Shown: piece by piece, positions 34,571 to 46,184 of the stretch
Numbering within the stretch: position 1 is the stretch's first letter
How the letters are laid out: each line of letters starts with the position of its first letter
Source: Lepidonotus clava
Lineage: Eukaryota > Annelida > Polychaeta > Phyllodocida > Polynoidae
DNA length: 64,000 nucleotides
Assembly (NCBI GenBank): GCA_936440205.1
Contig: OW387140.1
Span: 34,283,659-34,347,658, forward strand
Direction of reading: 5' to 3'
Made by a program: the position numbers and the translations under genes
Notes under the pieces: generated by a model
What the model was told of the DNA's origin: nothing
The model's input: only the letters and a program-made list of their open reading frames with translations
Databases searched by the model: none

Positions 34571-34667
34571 TTGCACAATATCTGTCGTTGATATTTAGAT
34601 TGCTTTTAATGTGCTGCTATTTTTATAGTTTATAGCCCTACAGTGCCACCCTTTATAGCAATCACTC

Positions 34668-34855
34668 TGGCCCGTTGCACAATGGATTTTCATTGTGAGG
34701 ATCAACAACGAAAGCACAACGAACTTTTGCTTAACAAGGAAATGTTTCGTTGTTACGAAAATGCAATATCTCTGGTTCTAATGTATGAAATTGAAATCTG
34801 TAAATTGTTAGAAAAAGGGGAAAAAATAGAAAAAAATCAGTAAAAGTTACTGCGT
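34668..34855. mobile_element. Truncated second copy of the TGGCCCGTTGCACAATG element
   Basis: It matches the left 187 bp of the element at 34036 (to CAGTAAAAGTTAC) and then stops. A short third piece of the end sequence lies at about 34564. Confidence 0.8.
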
Positions 34856-35140
34856 CACCGTACATATACCTACCAAAAAAACGTAATATCTAAAAGAATT
34901 CTAAATATTAGTGTTCCCAATTTTGGGAATTCAATTATCTATATGTGCCTGATATGCTCTGCCATTTACATAAATGTACAACCAAATCTAACTTTTTATG
35001 GATTTTTACCTCGTTTGGCACCCTTTCAGGAGAACTGACCATATATATTCTTTGGTAAATATACCTACAGTGAGTTAAATTAGAGGTGACCAGTTCTCTA
35101 TTGAATACTTATTGAATCATTACATCTCAGGATGAAACTT

Positions 35141-35493
35141 TTAAAGGGAGCCAAAACCAATAAATACGCTGAAATTTTCAAACTCATATAATCATTGAAA
35201 TCCATTCCTTGAGCCTATTCCTGACCCATGTTAAAACCTAAACCATGAAATATGGTAAAATTAAGTAAAAACCAGTTTTTCTTGCTCAATCAATTAATGT
35301 GGATCTGCAAAAATAGGTTTTGTTTACAAACAAATGCAAATATTATGATCTCTTGTGACATTCTACTTTAGTTTGAGCTAGTTTTCACAGCTAATACCTT
35401 ACCACTGGCCCTAACTAGACTCATCAAACATATTTCTATACTTATCTGAGTTTTGAAAATTGTGTCAATTATATTGGGTTTGGCTCCCTTTAA
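35141..35493. mobile_element. TTAA-flanked MITE, copy 2 (AGGGAGCC ends)
   Basis: TTAA at 35141-35144 and 35490-35493, the same terminal repeats as 27156-27511 and an inverted but similar interior. About 345 bp between the TTAA copies. Confidence 0.9.
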
Positions 35494-37749
35494 GCTTAGA
35501 ACAATGTCATAATTCAAATTATTCATGTTTTAGTCAAAACGATGGAAAACATTGGCATAATGAAACGGTTAACATGTGCTGCTGACAAATAAACATTGAT
35601 CATCGGGTCTCGAATTGGAACACAATAGAAATATTAAAGAAATAGAAATTGGTATTGACATTGATTGCAATGGGAAATATAACTGTGCTTCCTATGTTTC
35701 TCCGTGTGCAGCCTAGAGCTGAATCCATACTATATTATCTTTACTTGATATGTGGATGCTGCATCCTTATTTTTATTTGTACCTGTTACTACTATGTTCC
35801 AAACAATATACAAAATATAGAATGTGAATAACATGTACTTTGTATTGTAAATACTTCATAATAATTGTAATAACCCTGAAAATCCAGGGGAACATTAAAT
35901 ATTATTACGAATAAAAGCCTTTAAAAACCTTTAAAAACCTGCATAGATGGCCTCGCCTATGTTCTCCTAAAATGACATCCTTGTTAAGAGGGATTATTGG
36001 TAAGGGAATGGAACAATGGTGTTTTTCTCAGGTCCCAACGAACGTAGTAACCATTATAAATGTGATTAAACAAACCATCTAATATTCTATGTATATTGTC
36101 TGGTTATTGTCTGTTCGCATTTGACGTACATATACAGTTAATATTTACTTTGCGGCTAAATTGATAGAGTGGATTAACAACAAGATAAAGTAACTATGAT
36201 AAAAATCAATTAAAGTAAAATAGATATCAGTGATTAAAAAGCAACCACTGCACATGTCTCTCTTGATACAACGTTGACTCAGGACGCCTGAATCTGAATA
36301 CCGGTAGGGTCATCTATGATATCAATTTGTTTTTATGATAATACCACAAAAAGAAATGTTTTGCATCCCACATCTGGTAATCTTCAGAAAAAGAACAATG
36401 GCCAGATTGGAAATTGTGACTGATAACCGAAGGAGAGGGAAAGCTCAAAGAATGTTATCAACCACTCCAATAAAGTATGGAACGATATTTTCTTTGTATT
36501 CCAACCAATAAAATAACAAAGTCTGATACACAGACATAATTAAACACACAGACACACGGACATAAATTATACACAAAGACATGACTGTACAGGTATAGAT
36601 CTGCTGATGCCGGAGTCAGTAGACCGCCCTTAAAATATCTTTTTTACTTGTCAAAGAATACATAATTCCAATTCTGTAAATAAGTGGCTGTAAATAACAA
36701 ATGTATGTCATGTAGTCGCTTAATTAATAATGCGGGGAGAAGTCCCCAGCAACCACATACACAAACCTAGTACAGTATTCCACCACCAGGTGGCAGCATA
36801 TTGGCTTCAAAATAGAATCGATATGACATATTTACAATTAATTGTGAATATTTACACATATATACAAGTGTACACTTACATATATGTTCATGTACAGAGA
36901 TGACACACTAACACACCACACAGACACAGTAATTACATGAAAAAATCATCCGTTATGAGTCACATTCCAGCAATCAGCTTGATTGGAAAAAAATATGTTA
37001 AGTAAATTCAGTGCTCACTGTAACTCTCATATTTGCAGGAATCAAGATTCACTAATTTTCCGACTTAGATCGTTCAGGAAATCTATACTATTGTTTGTAA
37101 GCTCACTTTATATATATCAAAATAATGAGACAATTATGAAAATTGAGTTAAATTCAGATGCATATGGTAAATAATCTGAAAATTATACATTGTTTTAATA
37201 GAAATGCAACTGTAGGCTTATCAGTCGTAATGTACAACCCTTTGGACATTTTGGCCATGGAGAAGCACTGGTTATATAAGTTACATCCTTGGTTATGTTC
37301 GTTACCAAAGGTTTTAGATATTTGAGCCTCATCATTTCTAAGAAGACTACGATTTTCCCACTTTGTCATAATACTTTGACCTCCTTTTATTTTTCTAGAC
37401 AGTATCCATGTGATTAACATGTTCCTATATTTCGGGAATGACCCTTGGGCTGGAAGGACAATTGATTGGGTGGAAAACCACAAAGGTTTTGAAATATTGC
37501 TGTTTTATTTCTTAACTACTTTATTTTCTAAATAAGTGCACACTTCCATTTGCATCTTGATAAGGACAATGATGGTACATCTAGGAAAAATTAAACATAA
37601 TGTTATAGAAGAATGTATAATGCATGGAACATTATATTCATACTAGCAATAAGCAGCTAAGAATAAGAATAATAGAAATATATTGCAAAATACTATCAGG
37701 TTTCTTTTTATGTTATTTTCCACCTCTTTTGGAATAGTGACCTAAACGC

Positions 37750-37887
37750 ATGGGTTTACGAATGCACCCTCTCAACTCTAGTTTTCTCAATGTAACTCTG
37801 ACCTCTTACATTGACCCTTTACCAATTGCAGATTTCAGATCTGATCAGATGCTTAATAAGAGTCAAGAGTGTGCTTCTGGGGGCAAG
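37750..37887 (+). other. Candidate leader exon of dio-d
   Basis: Counterpart of 22397-22524 with the donor GGGCAAG/GTATGT. A 7-bp insertion relative to unit A changes the phase, so the leader frame would not join dio-d in frame. This supports a non-coding leader. Confidence 0.35.
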
Positions 37888-38765
37888 GTATGTAACTGTT
37901 TCTGTTATAACCTTAAAAATTTCTTATATTGGCAAATGACATCTTTGGACCAGTATCGATTATTATCAGAGTAAAAAGTCAATTTAATTATTGCTCTCTT
38001 GGGGCTCCATGATATAATAGTGGTTGTATGTAGCTTTTTTTTGTCTTTTTGGTCCTCCCATTGTACATGCGTTGCTTGTGAGGTCTTTATTTAATGTCGA
38101 TGCAACCTCTGTATCTATGATAATGTCATACTTGGCTAACAAAAGCCTTATAAAAGTTTGAAAAAAGGTACATTTTGCAACAAATTAAAGGTCCCACTTC
38201 AATTAACAGTAGAAACAACCGTGTTTTGGATTTGGTTCAACTAGAGGCAACGGTAAGGAAATGAAAGGGGAAATGCAACAGTGTTCACTATTGTCAATAA
38301 ACTACTTTTGGAAATTGTGGCTGAAAGAACTAATAACAAAGCGGAAAAAGTCTGATCCGGGGGGTCCAAGGGGTCCTAACCTCTCCCCTTTACATGGAGA
38401 CCTAACCTACAAAAAGAGGGAAATGATTTACATGTGTGTGCATGAATGCTGACCCCCCTCCTCCTTTCAGAAATCCTGCATCTGCCCCTGATATGTATGT
38501 GTCAGAACAGAAATCACTGTAGTGCATTGACTGCCTACGCCTGCTACACTACTGGCTAGGAAACTACCATTAACCCTTGACAGCTGGAAGGACTCAGTAA
38601 GCCCTGGTTTCTACGGGGTGAACAGTTTCCATCTATTTGCCGGCAACCAGTCTTAAAAAATGCAGATATGCAGAGAGACAGATATTGCTGCAGATAGGCA
38701 CCATTCTCTGCCAATGTGACGGGTTAAGACTGATATGCCAGTGAATAGCACTATTCCCTGTGGTT

Positions 38766-40454
38766 TATTTACCCGAAGGAAACCTGGCGACCTGGAAGGT
38801 CTATCTTCACAATGACCCATCATGAATACCAAAAACATTATAGATTAAAAATCTCCTTTGCATGCATTGCCATGGTTTTGCTTCCTGGTGGAGACCTCAA
38901 AATGAAAATACATATTATGATCATATGACTCAACCAAACAATGGCCATTCTACATTATGACTTGTATAAAAAGGTAACAAACATTAAACTTTAAGGACAT
39001 AAATGGAAATTTAGGATTAAATTATTATTCAATTAATTTTATTATTTTTTCTATTGATGTACTATTTCATCTCATGTTCTTTTTGGTACAGACTAATAAG
39101 ATTATCATTAGATATAATCAGAGACAGTATATAAGGATATACAGTCTCTGATATAATCTGAATGTCTTTTTACAGGACCTAGATGGGAATCAGAAAATAG
39201 GCCTATATATCACAACTGTATTCAATCCTGAGGAATGAACAATAAATCAAAAGTATGTTTTTTACATTAACAAAAAGAAGTGATCCTCTGTGAATTAGAC
39301 CATGATAATGGGACGGTTTGCCTTTTGCTTCAAAAGGTAAGTTGGTATTTCCATCTCCCACTCTGCTGAAACATCTAGAAGGAATTAAAGAGCACAAGAA
39401 TTAAGCAACAAGGCTGTGACTTTGTGACCTGCACGACCAGCGAGTGTTGCATATGGAGGCAGAGGTGTAAACATCTGAAGGTACCAATCCTTGTTTAGAG
39501 TATTTTCAAGAGGTTTTGAATATTCTTGAGTGTTAAAATATAGAATAACATTAAGCCGCATCCCCAGTTGGACGGCGAAGGTTTTAGTGACGGGGAACAA
39601 GCATTAACCCATTTCAATCAACATTTGTTAAGCAGTATTTCTGAGAGATTATGTAGGCCTATACTAGGCTATAGATACGTTTTTTAGACATGAATCCAGC
39701 ACGATCCTCTGTTCTCCCCCAGGTTTCATGCAGCAATAAACTTTCGAAGGGGATTTTGTTGTCTCATGGAAATAGAGAATATACGCTGGATTCTGCTAGA
39801 CGATTCTACTCCCAATTTCAAAGTCAGCAGTGGGAATACCGAAAATTGGTTAATCAATAATATGTGATATATCACAAGTTTTATTTCTCCTTCAAATGGT
39901 ACGTAGGATGTAAACTACTTTGCCATATTACTCGTGAAAAGTATAAATAACCAAATTAAAGGTGGTCAAAATCGGTTAATGAAATACAGCCTATATGCTT
40001 AATTATGTAATGCCCCGTCATGCTAATCCCAAACTACATCGGATCTGATATCAGGTTTACAACCTTTGTATAACGCTATTTGTAGAATGGTAGCTTACTG
40101 TGTGCTTAACAGATAATACATGTTGGAAAGAGTTGAGTAAGCGGAACACGTGCAGGTATTACACAATCTAGCCACCATGGGGATGTTCGTGTACATACCT
40201 ATTTTATAGCACCTAGATTAAGTAAGTTAACATCCCGACAGCCCCACAACCCCTAATCAGAGCCTGGAAATTTTAGACAAAAAAGGAATGTTTTATTATG
40301 TTATTTCATTTTTAAGGGCAAATTATGGTAATTTTCAGACATTTAACATTTCAACATAATTATCAAACTTCAGAAAGAAATCACGCACAACATATGTATA
40401 ATCTTTACTTGATTGGTAAAGGAAAGTCCAATGAGAAATCACAATTTAATTAGC
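38766..40454. other. Unit B-specific spacer
   Basis: No counterpart in unit A. The minus-strand frames at 39203-39397 and 39385-39600 read VQLGMRLNVILYFNTQEY and similar but resemble no family I know. A short hairpin (TATATAAGGATATACAGTCTCTGA-type) lies near 39110-39155. Confidence 0.4.
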
Positions 40455-40714
40455 ATGCCATGTCCTCTCAATCTGACCTCGGAGGCAAAATATGTGATCT
40501 CAATTTATTTATGAATGATGAAGAAATTAGCGCACGTATAAAGTATTTATAAGCGGGTGTAATAAAAGCTATTACTTTTTATAGACTTTATACCTGCAGC
40601 AAAATACATGTGCCAAACACATTTAGGTGAATATTTGAAAATGATTTGTCTCTAATTTGTATTCCACACAGGTACTTCATTAGCAATGGTCTGATGCTAA
40701 AATACACCTCCAAA

Positions 40715-41482
40715 ATGGAACCATTCCCAATAAGACTGGCGAAGGGGCTTTTACACCTCATCGGTGCTACAATCTTCCTGTTGATTATGAATGTCCTGCA
40801 GCTGGTGCCTCCACTTTATAGACGCTTGATCTCCAAAATGGACAAAAAGAATGGAATGGCCCTCACTTCATTTAAGCAGGATGACTACATGTGGACCTTT
40901 GGTGGGTGGAAATGTGTAAAAGCAATTTATACCAAGGTATTTCAGGATATACTCTATGGATGTGTCAAACTTGGTGAACCAGCTCAAAACACAGAGCTAC
41001 TTCGCTATGAGGATGGTTCGCAGTGCCACCTGCTAGATTTCAAGAGAGCTGGACGACCCCTGGTGTTGAACTTTGGAAGCTGTAGCTGACCACCGTTCAT
41101 GGCGAAGTTGGAGACCTTCAAGCAGTGTGTCACCGACTTCAGCGATGTTGCAGACTTTGTTACGATTTACATTGAAGAAGCACACCCTACTGATGGCTGG
41201 GCCTTCAATAATAATCCCTATGAAATTGCAAAACATGTAAAAATTGAGAATCGTATGTTTGCCGCTGGAATGTTAGCGGATCAGAAGTTGCCATGTCCAC
41301 TTCTTGTAGATACCATGTCTAATGAGACTAACAATTCCTACAGCGCAGTCCCTGAGAAACTTGCCATCATTGATGCAAATGGAAGAATCGGTTACATTGG
41401 TGAACAGGGCCCACAAGGATATAAAATTAATGAAGTGAGAGAATGGTTAGAATGTTTTAAAAGTCAGAAAAAGTCCAAGTAA
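40715..41482 (+). CDS. Iodothyronine deiodinase-like selenoprotein (dio-d)
   Basis: The 255-residue selenoprotein has TGA at 41087-41089 (residue 125). The residue before Sec is Ser (NFGSCS-U-PPF), where the other three copies have Thr. Membrane helix about residues 14-34 (IGATIFLLIMNVLQLVPP), linker with DDYMWTFGGWKC, then IYIEEAHPTDGW, CPLLVDTM and INEVREWL. The coding exon follows the acceptor ending 40671 and ATG 40715 matches the dio-c start. Sequence after Sec is nearly identical to dio-c (about 4% at the nucleotide level by eye), while the half before it is clearly more diverged. The SECIS is at 41804-41880. The frame is intact to TAA. Confidence 0.95.
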
Positions 41483-41803
41483 GGGTAGCCAATACATACA
41501 GGCTAGTCTAGACTCAAACCATTAAATTAATACCAAAACTGGCTAATGCAGCAACGCAATACAGCAAATAATTTTCCTTATCACCTGTTTGCCATATTTA
41601 TGTATCCCATTCCAAGTTCCCATTCAATATTTTTGAAGGGAAACAGAATTATTCAATACCTCAGGAGATAGATATGCATCTTACAAAATATACCTATACA
41701 TTTGTTATAATATCATATTGTATTGTTGTAAGTAAACATGTGATGTTTTAGTTCCAGATTGATGCTTATCACTGCAATGCTTGCTTTGCTTATCTGACTT
41801 AGT

Positions 41804-41880
41804 AGTGCTTAAGTCTCTGTCATGACGTGTAAACCTAAACCATTTGGTGAAGCACCGATCTACTGGACTCGGGCACCTAC
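41804..41880 (+). promoter_or_regulatory. SECIS element of dio-d
   Basis: ATGAC (from 41822) with CGAT (41856-41859), stem GTGT/GCAC and ACC/GGT, apical TAAACC. Nearly identical to that of dio-c. Confidence 0.87.
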
Positions 41881-41931
41881 AATCAGACTTGGATAATTGA
41901 AATAAGAACAGTATGTTAGCAACATTTTAGA

Positions 41932-41937
41932 AATAAA
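41932..41937 (+). terminator. Poly(A) signal of dio-d
   Basis: AATAAA about 75 bp after the SECIS quartet. Confidence 0.65.
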
Positions 41938-42383
41938 CGTCTTCCTCAAAGGTTGTAGTTCTTTCTTTTCATATGACATTTAATTACTCTGTCTTATGAA
42001 TATAACGAATTGAATATTATGTCAAATAAATATTTTTGTAAATGGACCAAGTGATAACAATTGTAGCACAATATGAAAAATATAAGTATGTAAATAATAT
42101 GCTTTGATACGTTACATTACACCAAACACTTATAAGGAAATCAGTAATCAATATCAAAGTTTCAATATCATCAAGATTTGACAAGACTGGCGACGACTGA
42201 GAACTGAACAACTCCATAAAGTAGGTATTTAGTTTGGAAAGGAGGGATGCATGGGGAGAACGCTCATTATTGGCCCAAATAATTATGTTTAATGTATAGT
42301 TTTTGGGGCATGGAGAAAATCAAGGTAGTCTCGAATCAGACCATTGGCCTAACCACGGGAATCTTATTTTTAACACGCCAATT

Positions 42384-42550
42384 GGGGCCTTCCATTTAGT
42401 ATGTACGCAAAAAATGATAAATTCTAGACCCCCCCACCCCCCCTTAGGCTAAAATACGCATTGAATTTGTTTAGGAACGTACGCAAAATTCCTAAAATTT
42501 CAGACCCCCCCACCCCCCCTTGGTGCGTACGTACTTAATGGAAGGCCCCC
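42384..42550. mobile_element. Short foldback element, about 167 bp
   Basis: GGGGCCTTCCATTTAGTATG with TACGCA is inverted at the right end (TGCGTACGTACTTAATGGAA with GGCCCC). Two CCCCCCACCCCCCCTT blocks lie inside. Pieces of the same family occur at about 49823 and 56680. Confidence 0.8.
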
Positions 42551-42986
42551 ATGTATCTACAGCAGTGAAGGGGGTACTCTAAACACCAACTCCAAATTGT
42601 TGGAATATATTTATTTTGTACAGTGATACCTATATCAAATTTTTTTTTTTTTTTTTTTTTTTTGATAATATTTTTATTGACGCCTTCAAACATTGTCTGC
42701 TCTTCCAGATGTTACAATCAATGTTGCTTTCATGGTGATATAGCTTGTAACAATATTATCCTTATAGAATAATGAGATGATATGATAATAATAATTATGA
42801 TGACATGATTCAAACTGAATCTATAATACAAGTTACAGTATATAGAGTTTTCTGGTCATCAACATAAGATAATATGTGTGTGTGTATGGTCAACTAGTAA
42901 AAATATTTTGAAAATTCTGGAATTTCATTAGAGGGGCTACAATTGGATCCCACATAGCTGGATGTAACATTACCCTGTGACTGGAT

Positions 42987-45878
42987 CTAAATTCTACTGT
43001 AATGTAATTTAACCTTATTTTTAAATTCAATTTTGCTCTCAATATTCCTCAGCTCTCTCGGAATAGAAAGCCATAATTTGGCACCCCTATAAAAGGGAGA
43101 CCTCTTTACAAATTCAGATCTTGGTTTTAACAATTTAAATTGGATGGCTGTTTGATTTCTTGTGGCTCTACATTGTCTTTTCAACCAAATTCCCTTCATT
43201 TTGTAGTGATGCATTAGGCACAACAAGTGACATTTTCTCCTTACCTTTAGGCTTGTTAATTTGGATTTAGTCAACAGATCTTGCCTATGCATATCTAAGG
43301 GTGATCTTACTTTATGGATTATCCTCAGAGCCTTGTATTGTAGTTTTTCCAATTTAGAAACATCCCTTTTTTTGCAAGAATCAATCAAGAAGTCACAGTA
43401 CTCAAAATAGGGGAGTATAGTCTGCTTATAAACTATTAGTGCAGTATGGGTATCCAAACACTGTCGAATCTTTTTCAACTTATAAATTTTCTGGTAAGCC
43501 GTTCGATACCCATTGTTTAAATGCTTCTGGAAGTCTAGTGTATTATTAAACCACACTCCCAAGTATTTATAATTACTGACCTCCTGTAATGTATTATTTA
43601 CAGCACTGATTTTGACTTTCCGATCCAGACTACCATTTATTACCATTAATTTGGTTTTGGTAGTATTCATTTTCATCATATTGTCATCAGTCCATTGGAG
43701 AGCATCATTAAATAATTTTTGTAATTTGGTCTCAAGTTGATCTATTGTGTTTGCTGATTCAAAGACTACTGCATCATCCGCAAATAAGAGTAATCTGCCC
43801 TTTTTTATATAATCCATTAGGTCATTTATATAAAGAATAAAGAGGAGAGGTCCCATTACTGAGCCCTGGGGTATGCCATTACAAACTAGTTCCTCATCAG
43901 AAAAGGATTTATTAACTTTTGTTATTTGTCTCCTATTTTCTAAATAATTCTTGAACCATAGCAATGCTGAGGACTGTATTCCAATGCATTTTAATTTTCT
44001 TAATAGGAGGTCATGGGATACCATATTGAATGCTTTACACATATCAATAAATATACAACCAGTCATACGCTTCCTATCAGTCTGTTCATAAGCAAACTTA
44101 GTCAGCTTCTTCACAGCCTGCATGGTAGATTTTTCAGGTTGGAATCCATATTGATATGGTGAAATTATTTTATTGCACTGTAAATACTGTAATAATTGTT
44201 TGTGTATTATTTTTTCCAACAATTTGCCTAATATAGGCAATATAACTATTGGCCTCCAATTTGTTAATTTCAACAGATTTCCTTGCTTGGGGATTGGAGA
44301 GACTATACCCAACCTCCAGTCTGCTGGGAATTGACCATCTGTGATACAAGTGTTAATGAGTTTTAGAATATCTTTAATGTTAATTAGCAAAAAATCTTTC
44401 ATAATACTTGTAGAAATATTAGTATGTCCCGATGGTTTGTAAATGTTTATTTCATTTATTAAGTCCTCTAATTCACCTATTTCTAGGGTTTCAAAGTTAG
44501 TTAGTTCATATTCCGGAAGTGGCCCTATTAATTCACTTATCATAGTGGATTTAGTATGTTTGCCATCACCTAAATGAGCATAATATTCATTCATATGATT
44601 AGGAAGCTCAGAATCATTGATCTTAGTCCCTGAATCATCTGTGATATTTATGATATAATCTTTTCCTTTATCAGGATTTAAGAGATTATTCAATTCGCGC
44701 CAAAATTTTCTATAATCATTCTGCGAATCTCTTAAAGTCATTTTTATATATTGATTTTTTGCATTACGGACCATTCTATTCACCTTATTCTTCTGTGTTT
44801 TCAGAAGGTTCAGGTATAATAAGTAGGTGTCGGTTAACTCATGAATTTTTATTTCATCAGTTTCCTTTGAGATCAATTTTTGCAATTTTATAATTTTCCT
44901 GGACAAGTAGTTACGGTCAGAGATTTCTTCTAGCAGTTCCAAAGTCAGCCATGGTTGATTTCCATTCCTGACTCTTATTTCAGAGATAGGACAATTAATG
45001 TCCAAATAGTTTGTTAACAATTGTTTAAGACTAGCCCAACTGTGGTCAGTGTCTTCATTACTGTTACAATTCCAAGCAGTGTGATTATCACAGAATGATT
45101 TCAGATTTTCATAACTATGATTCCTATAACTCCGTCCCATGCTGATAAAACCATTTTTTCTATTTCTATTTTTCTTTTTAACACAATGGATAGGCAAATG
45201 ATCACTAAGAGTATCCACCAAACAGCCTGAATTGAAAATAAAATTACTATTGGTAAATAATAAGTCTATTGTTGTACTAGTCGTAGTACTATACCTAGTC
45301 GGAGTATTGATCAACTGTTTTAATGTAAACATTTTTTCAAAGTCTTTTAGCAATACAGTATTTATATTCTTGTTATCATTATAGTTTATATTGAAATCAC
45401 CAAGTAGGAATATTTCCCTACCAACAAATCCACTATGATTCAAAAATGCTTTCAGGGTATTAATGAAATTAGTCACATTTCCAGTAGGGGGTCTATAAAT
45501 AGTTATAATTAACTGCTTCTTTTGATTTATACTATGGTGATCAATTGCAATTGACTCAATATCTTTATTAGAGACAGTAAGTTCATTTACAACTGAACAG
45601 AAATTTGCATATTTATCAGCAATATAGCAAGCAACCCCTCCACCACGTTTTTTTTCTAGTCTGTCATTCCTAAAAAGACTATAACCATTCAGTGATAGCA
45701 TCTCATCACTATATAATTCAGTTAACCATGTCTCCGATAGGCATAGAAAATCAACCATAGGATTTAATGCTTGTAATTGTGATAGTTTAGGCCACAAGCT
45801 ACAAACATTGATGTGCAGAAACTTTAATCCAGTCATTGAAGTTAAATTAACAATATCTTTATTCATAGTTGCATCCAT
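42987..45878 (-). CDS. LINE endonuclease-reverse transcriptase (single ORF)
   Basis: The 963-residue protein has an N-terminal AP-endonuclease domain (about 18-235: LHINVCSLWPKL, LSETWLT, GGGVACYI, IYRPPTG, LLGDFNIN, and catalytic SDH near 225). A linker follows, then reverse transcriptase (about 500-770: NWRPIVILPILGKLLEKI, FIDMCKAFNMVSHDLLLRKL, GIPQGSVMGPLLFILYINDL, catalytic FADD near 699), and a C-terminal region with NYKYLGVWFNN and SPFYRGAKLW. FADD in place of YADD is a tolerated variant. The order and motifs place it among CR1/L2/Jockey-like LINEs; the clade is not resolved. No internal stop, so the copy is young and possibly competent. It shares family type, but not close identity, with the dead LINE at 23233-26110. 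Confidence 0.93.
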   Translation of the reverse strand: MDATMNKDIVNLTSMTGLKFLHINVCSLWPKLSQLQALNPMVDFLCLSETWLTELYSDEMLSLNGYSLFRNDRLEKKRGGGVACYIADKYANFCSVVNELTVSNKDIESIAIDHHSINQKKQLIITIYRPPTGNVTNFINTLKAFLNHSGFVGREIFLLGDFNINYNDNKNINTVLLKDFEKMFTLKQLINTPTRYSTTTSTTIDLLFTNSNFIFNSGCLVDTLSDHLPIHCVKKKNRNRKNGFISMGRSYRNHSYENLKSFCDNHTAWNCNSNEDTDHSWASLKQLLTNYLDINCPISEIRVRNGNQPWLTLELLEEISDRNYLSRKIIKLQKLISKETDEIKIHELTDTYLLYLNLLKTQKNKVNRMVRNAKNQYIKMTLRDSQNDYRKFWRELNNLLNPDKGKDYIINITDDSGTKINDSELPNHMNEYYAHLGDGKHTKSTMISELIGPLPEYELTNFETLEIGELEDLINEINIYKPSGHTNISTSIMKDFLLINIKDILKLINTCITDGQFPADWRLGIVSPIPKQGNLLKLTNWRPIVILPILGKLLEKIIHKQLLQYLQCNKIISPYQYGFQPEKSTMQAVKKLTKFAYEQTDRKRMTGCIFIDMCKAFNMVSHDLLLRKLKCIGIQSSALLWFKNYLENRRQITKVNKSFSDEELVCNGIPQGSVMGPLLFILYINDLMDYIKKGRLLLFADDAVVFESANTIDQLETKLQKLFNDALQWTDDNMMKMNTTKTKLMVINGSLDRKVKISAVNNTLQEVSNYKYLGVWFNNTLDFQKHLNNGYRTAYQKIYKLKKIRQCLDTHTALIVYKQTILPYFEYCDFLIDSCKKRDVSKLEKLQYKALRIIHKVRSPLDMHRQDLLTKSKLTSLKVRRKCHLLCLMHHYKMKGIWLKRQCRATRNQTAIQFKLLKPRSEFVKRSPFYRGAKLWLSIPRELRNIESKIEFKNKVKLHYSRI

Positions 45879-46184
45879 TTTCCATTGGGCTCCTCACTCT
45901 CCATAATGCTAGTACCATACACACACACACGACAAATTCAATACAAATAGAATGAAAAAGTGTAATGTTGCTGAAAACATAATGAGAATATATTATATAA
46001 ACCCACCCATCCTTCCCATAATTAAGTGACAACATAACAGTGACTGGATACGTCAATGTTATAGTTAATTTAGTTTACCCTATAAATATCAAATCTAAAT
46101 ATAATATAGATGTCAAACAAATTTAGAATATAATATATAATATATTTAATTAATTTAAATATTAGAGAATGGTTGTTCAAGTCA

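Larger units (their letters stand above)
34012..42119. repeat. Segmental duplication, unit B
   Basis: The counterpart of 19365-31172. Main blocks: 34012-34570, 35705-36535, 36540-38075, 38350-38655, 38705-38765 and 40455-42119. It carries dio-d, keeps empty sites for two TTAA elements and lacks the dead LINE. Confidence 0.85.

Noticed and set aside
39203-39600. Two minus-strand frames as exons of an unknown gene
   Set aside because: No splice structure or family resemblance could be supported, so they are mentioned only in the spacer entry.
45859-46056. 65-codon frame overlapping the LINE start as an ORF1
   Set aside because: Too short, hydrophobic and without ORF1 motifs; it lies between the monomers and the EN-RT ORF.
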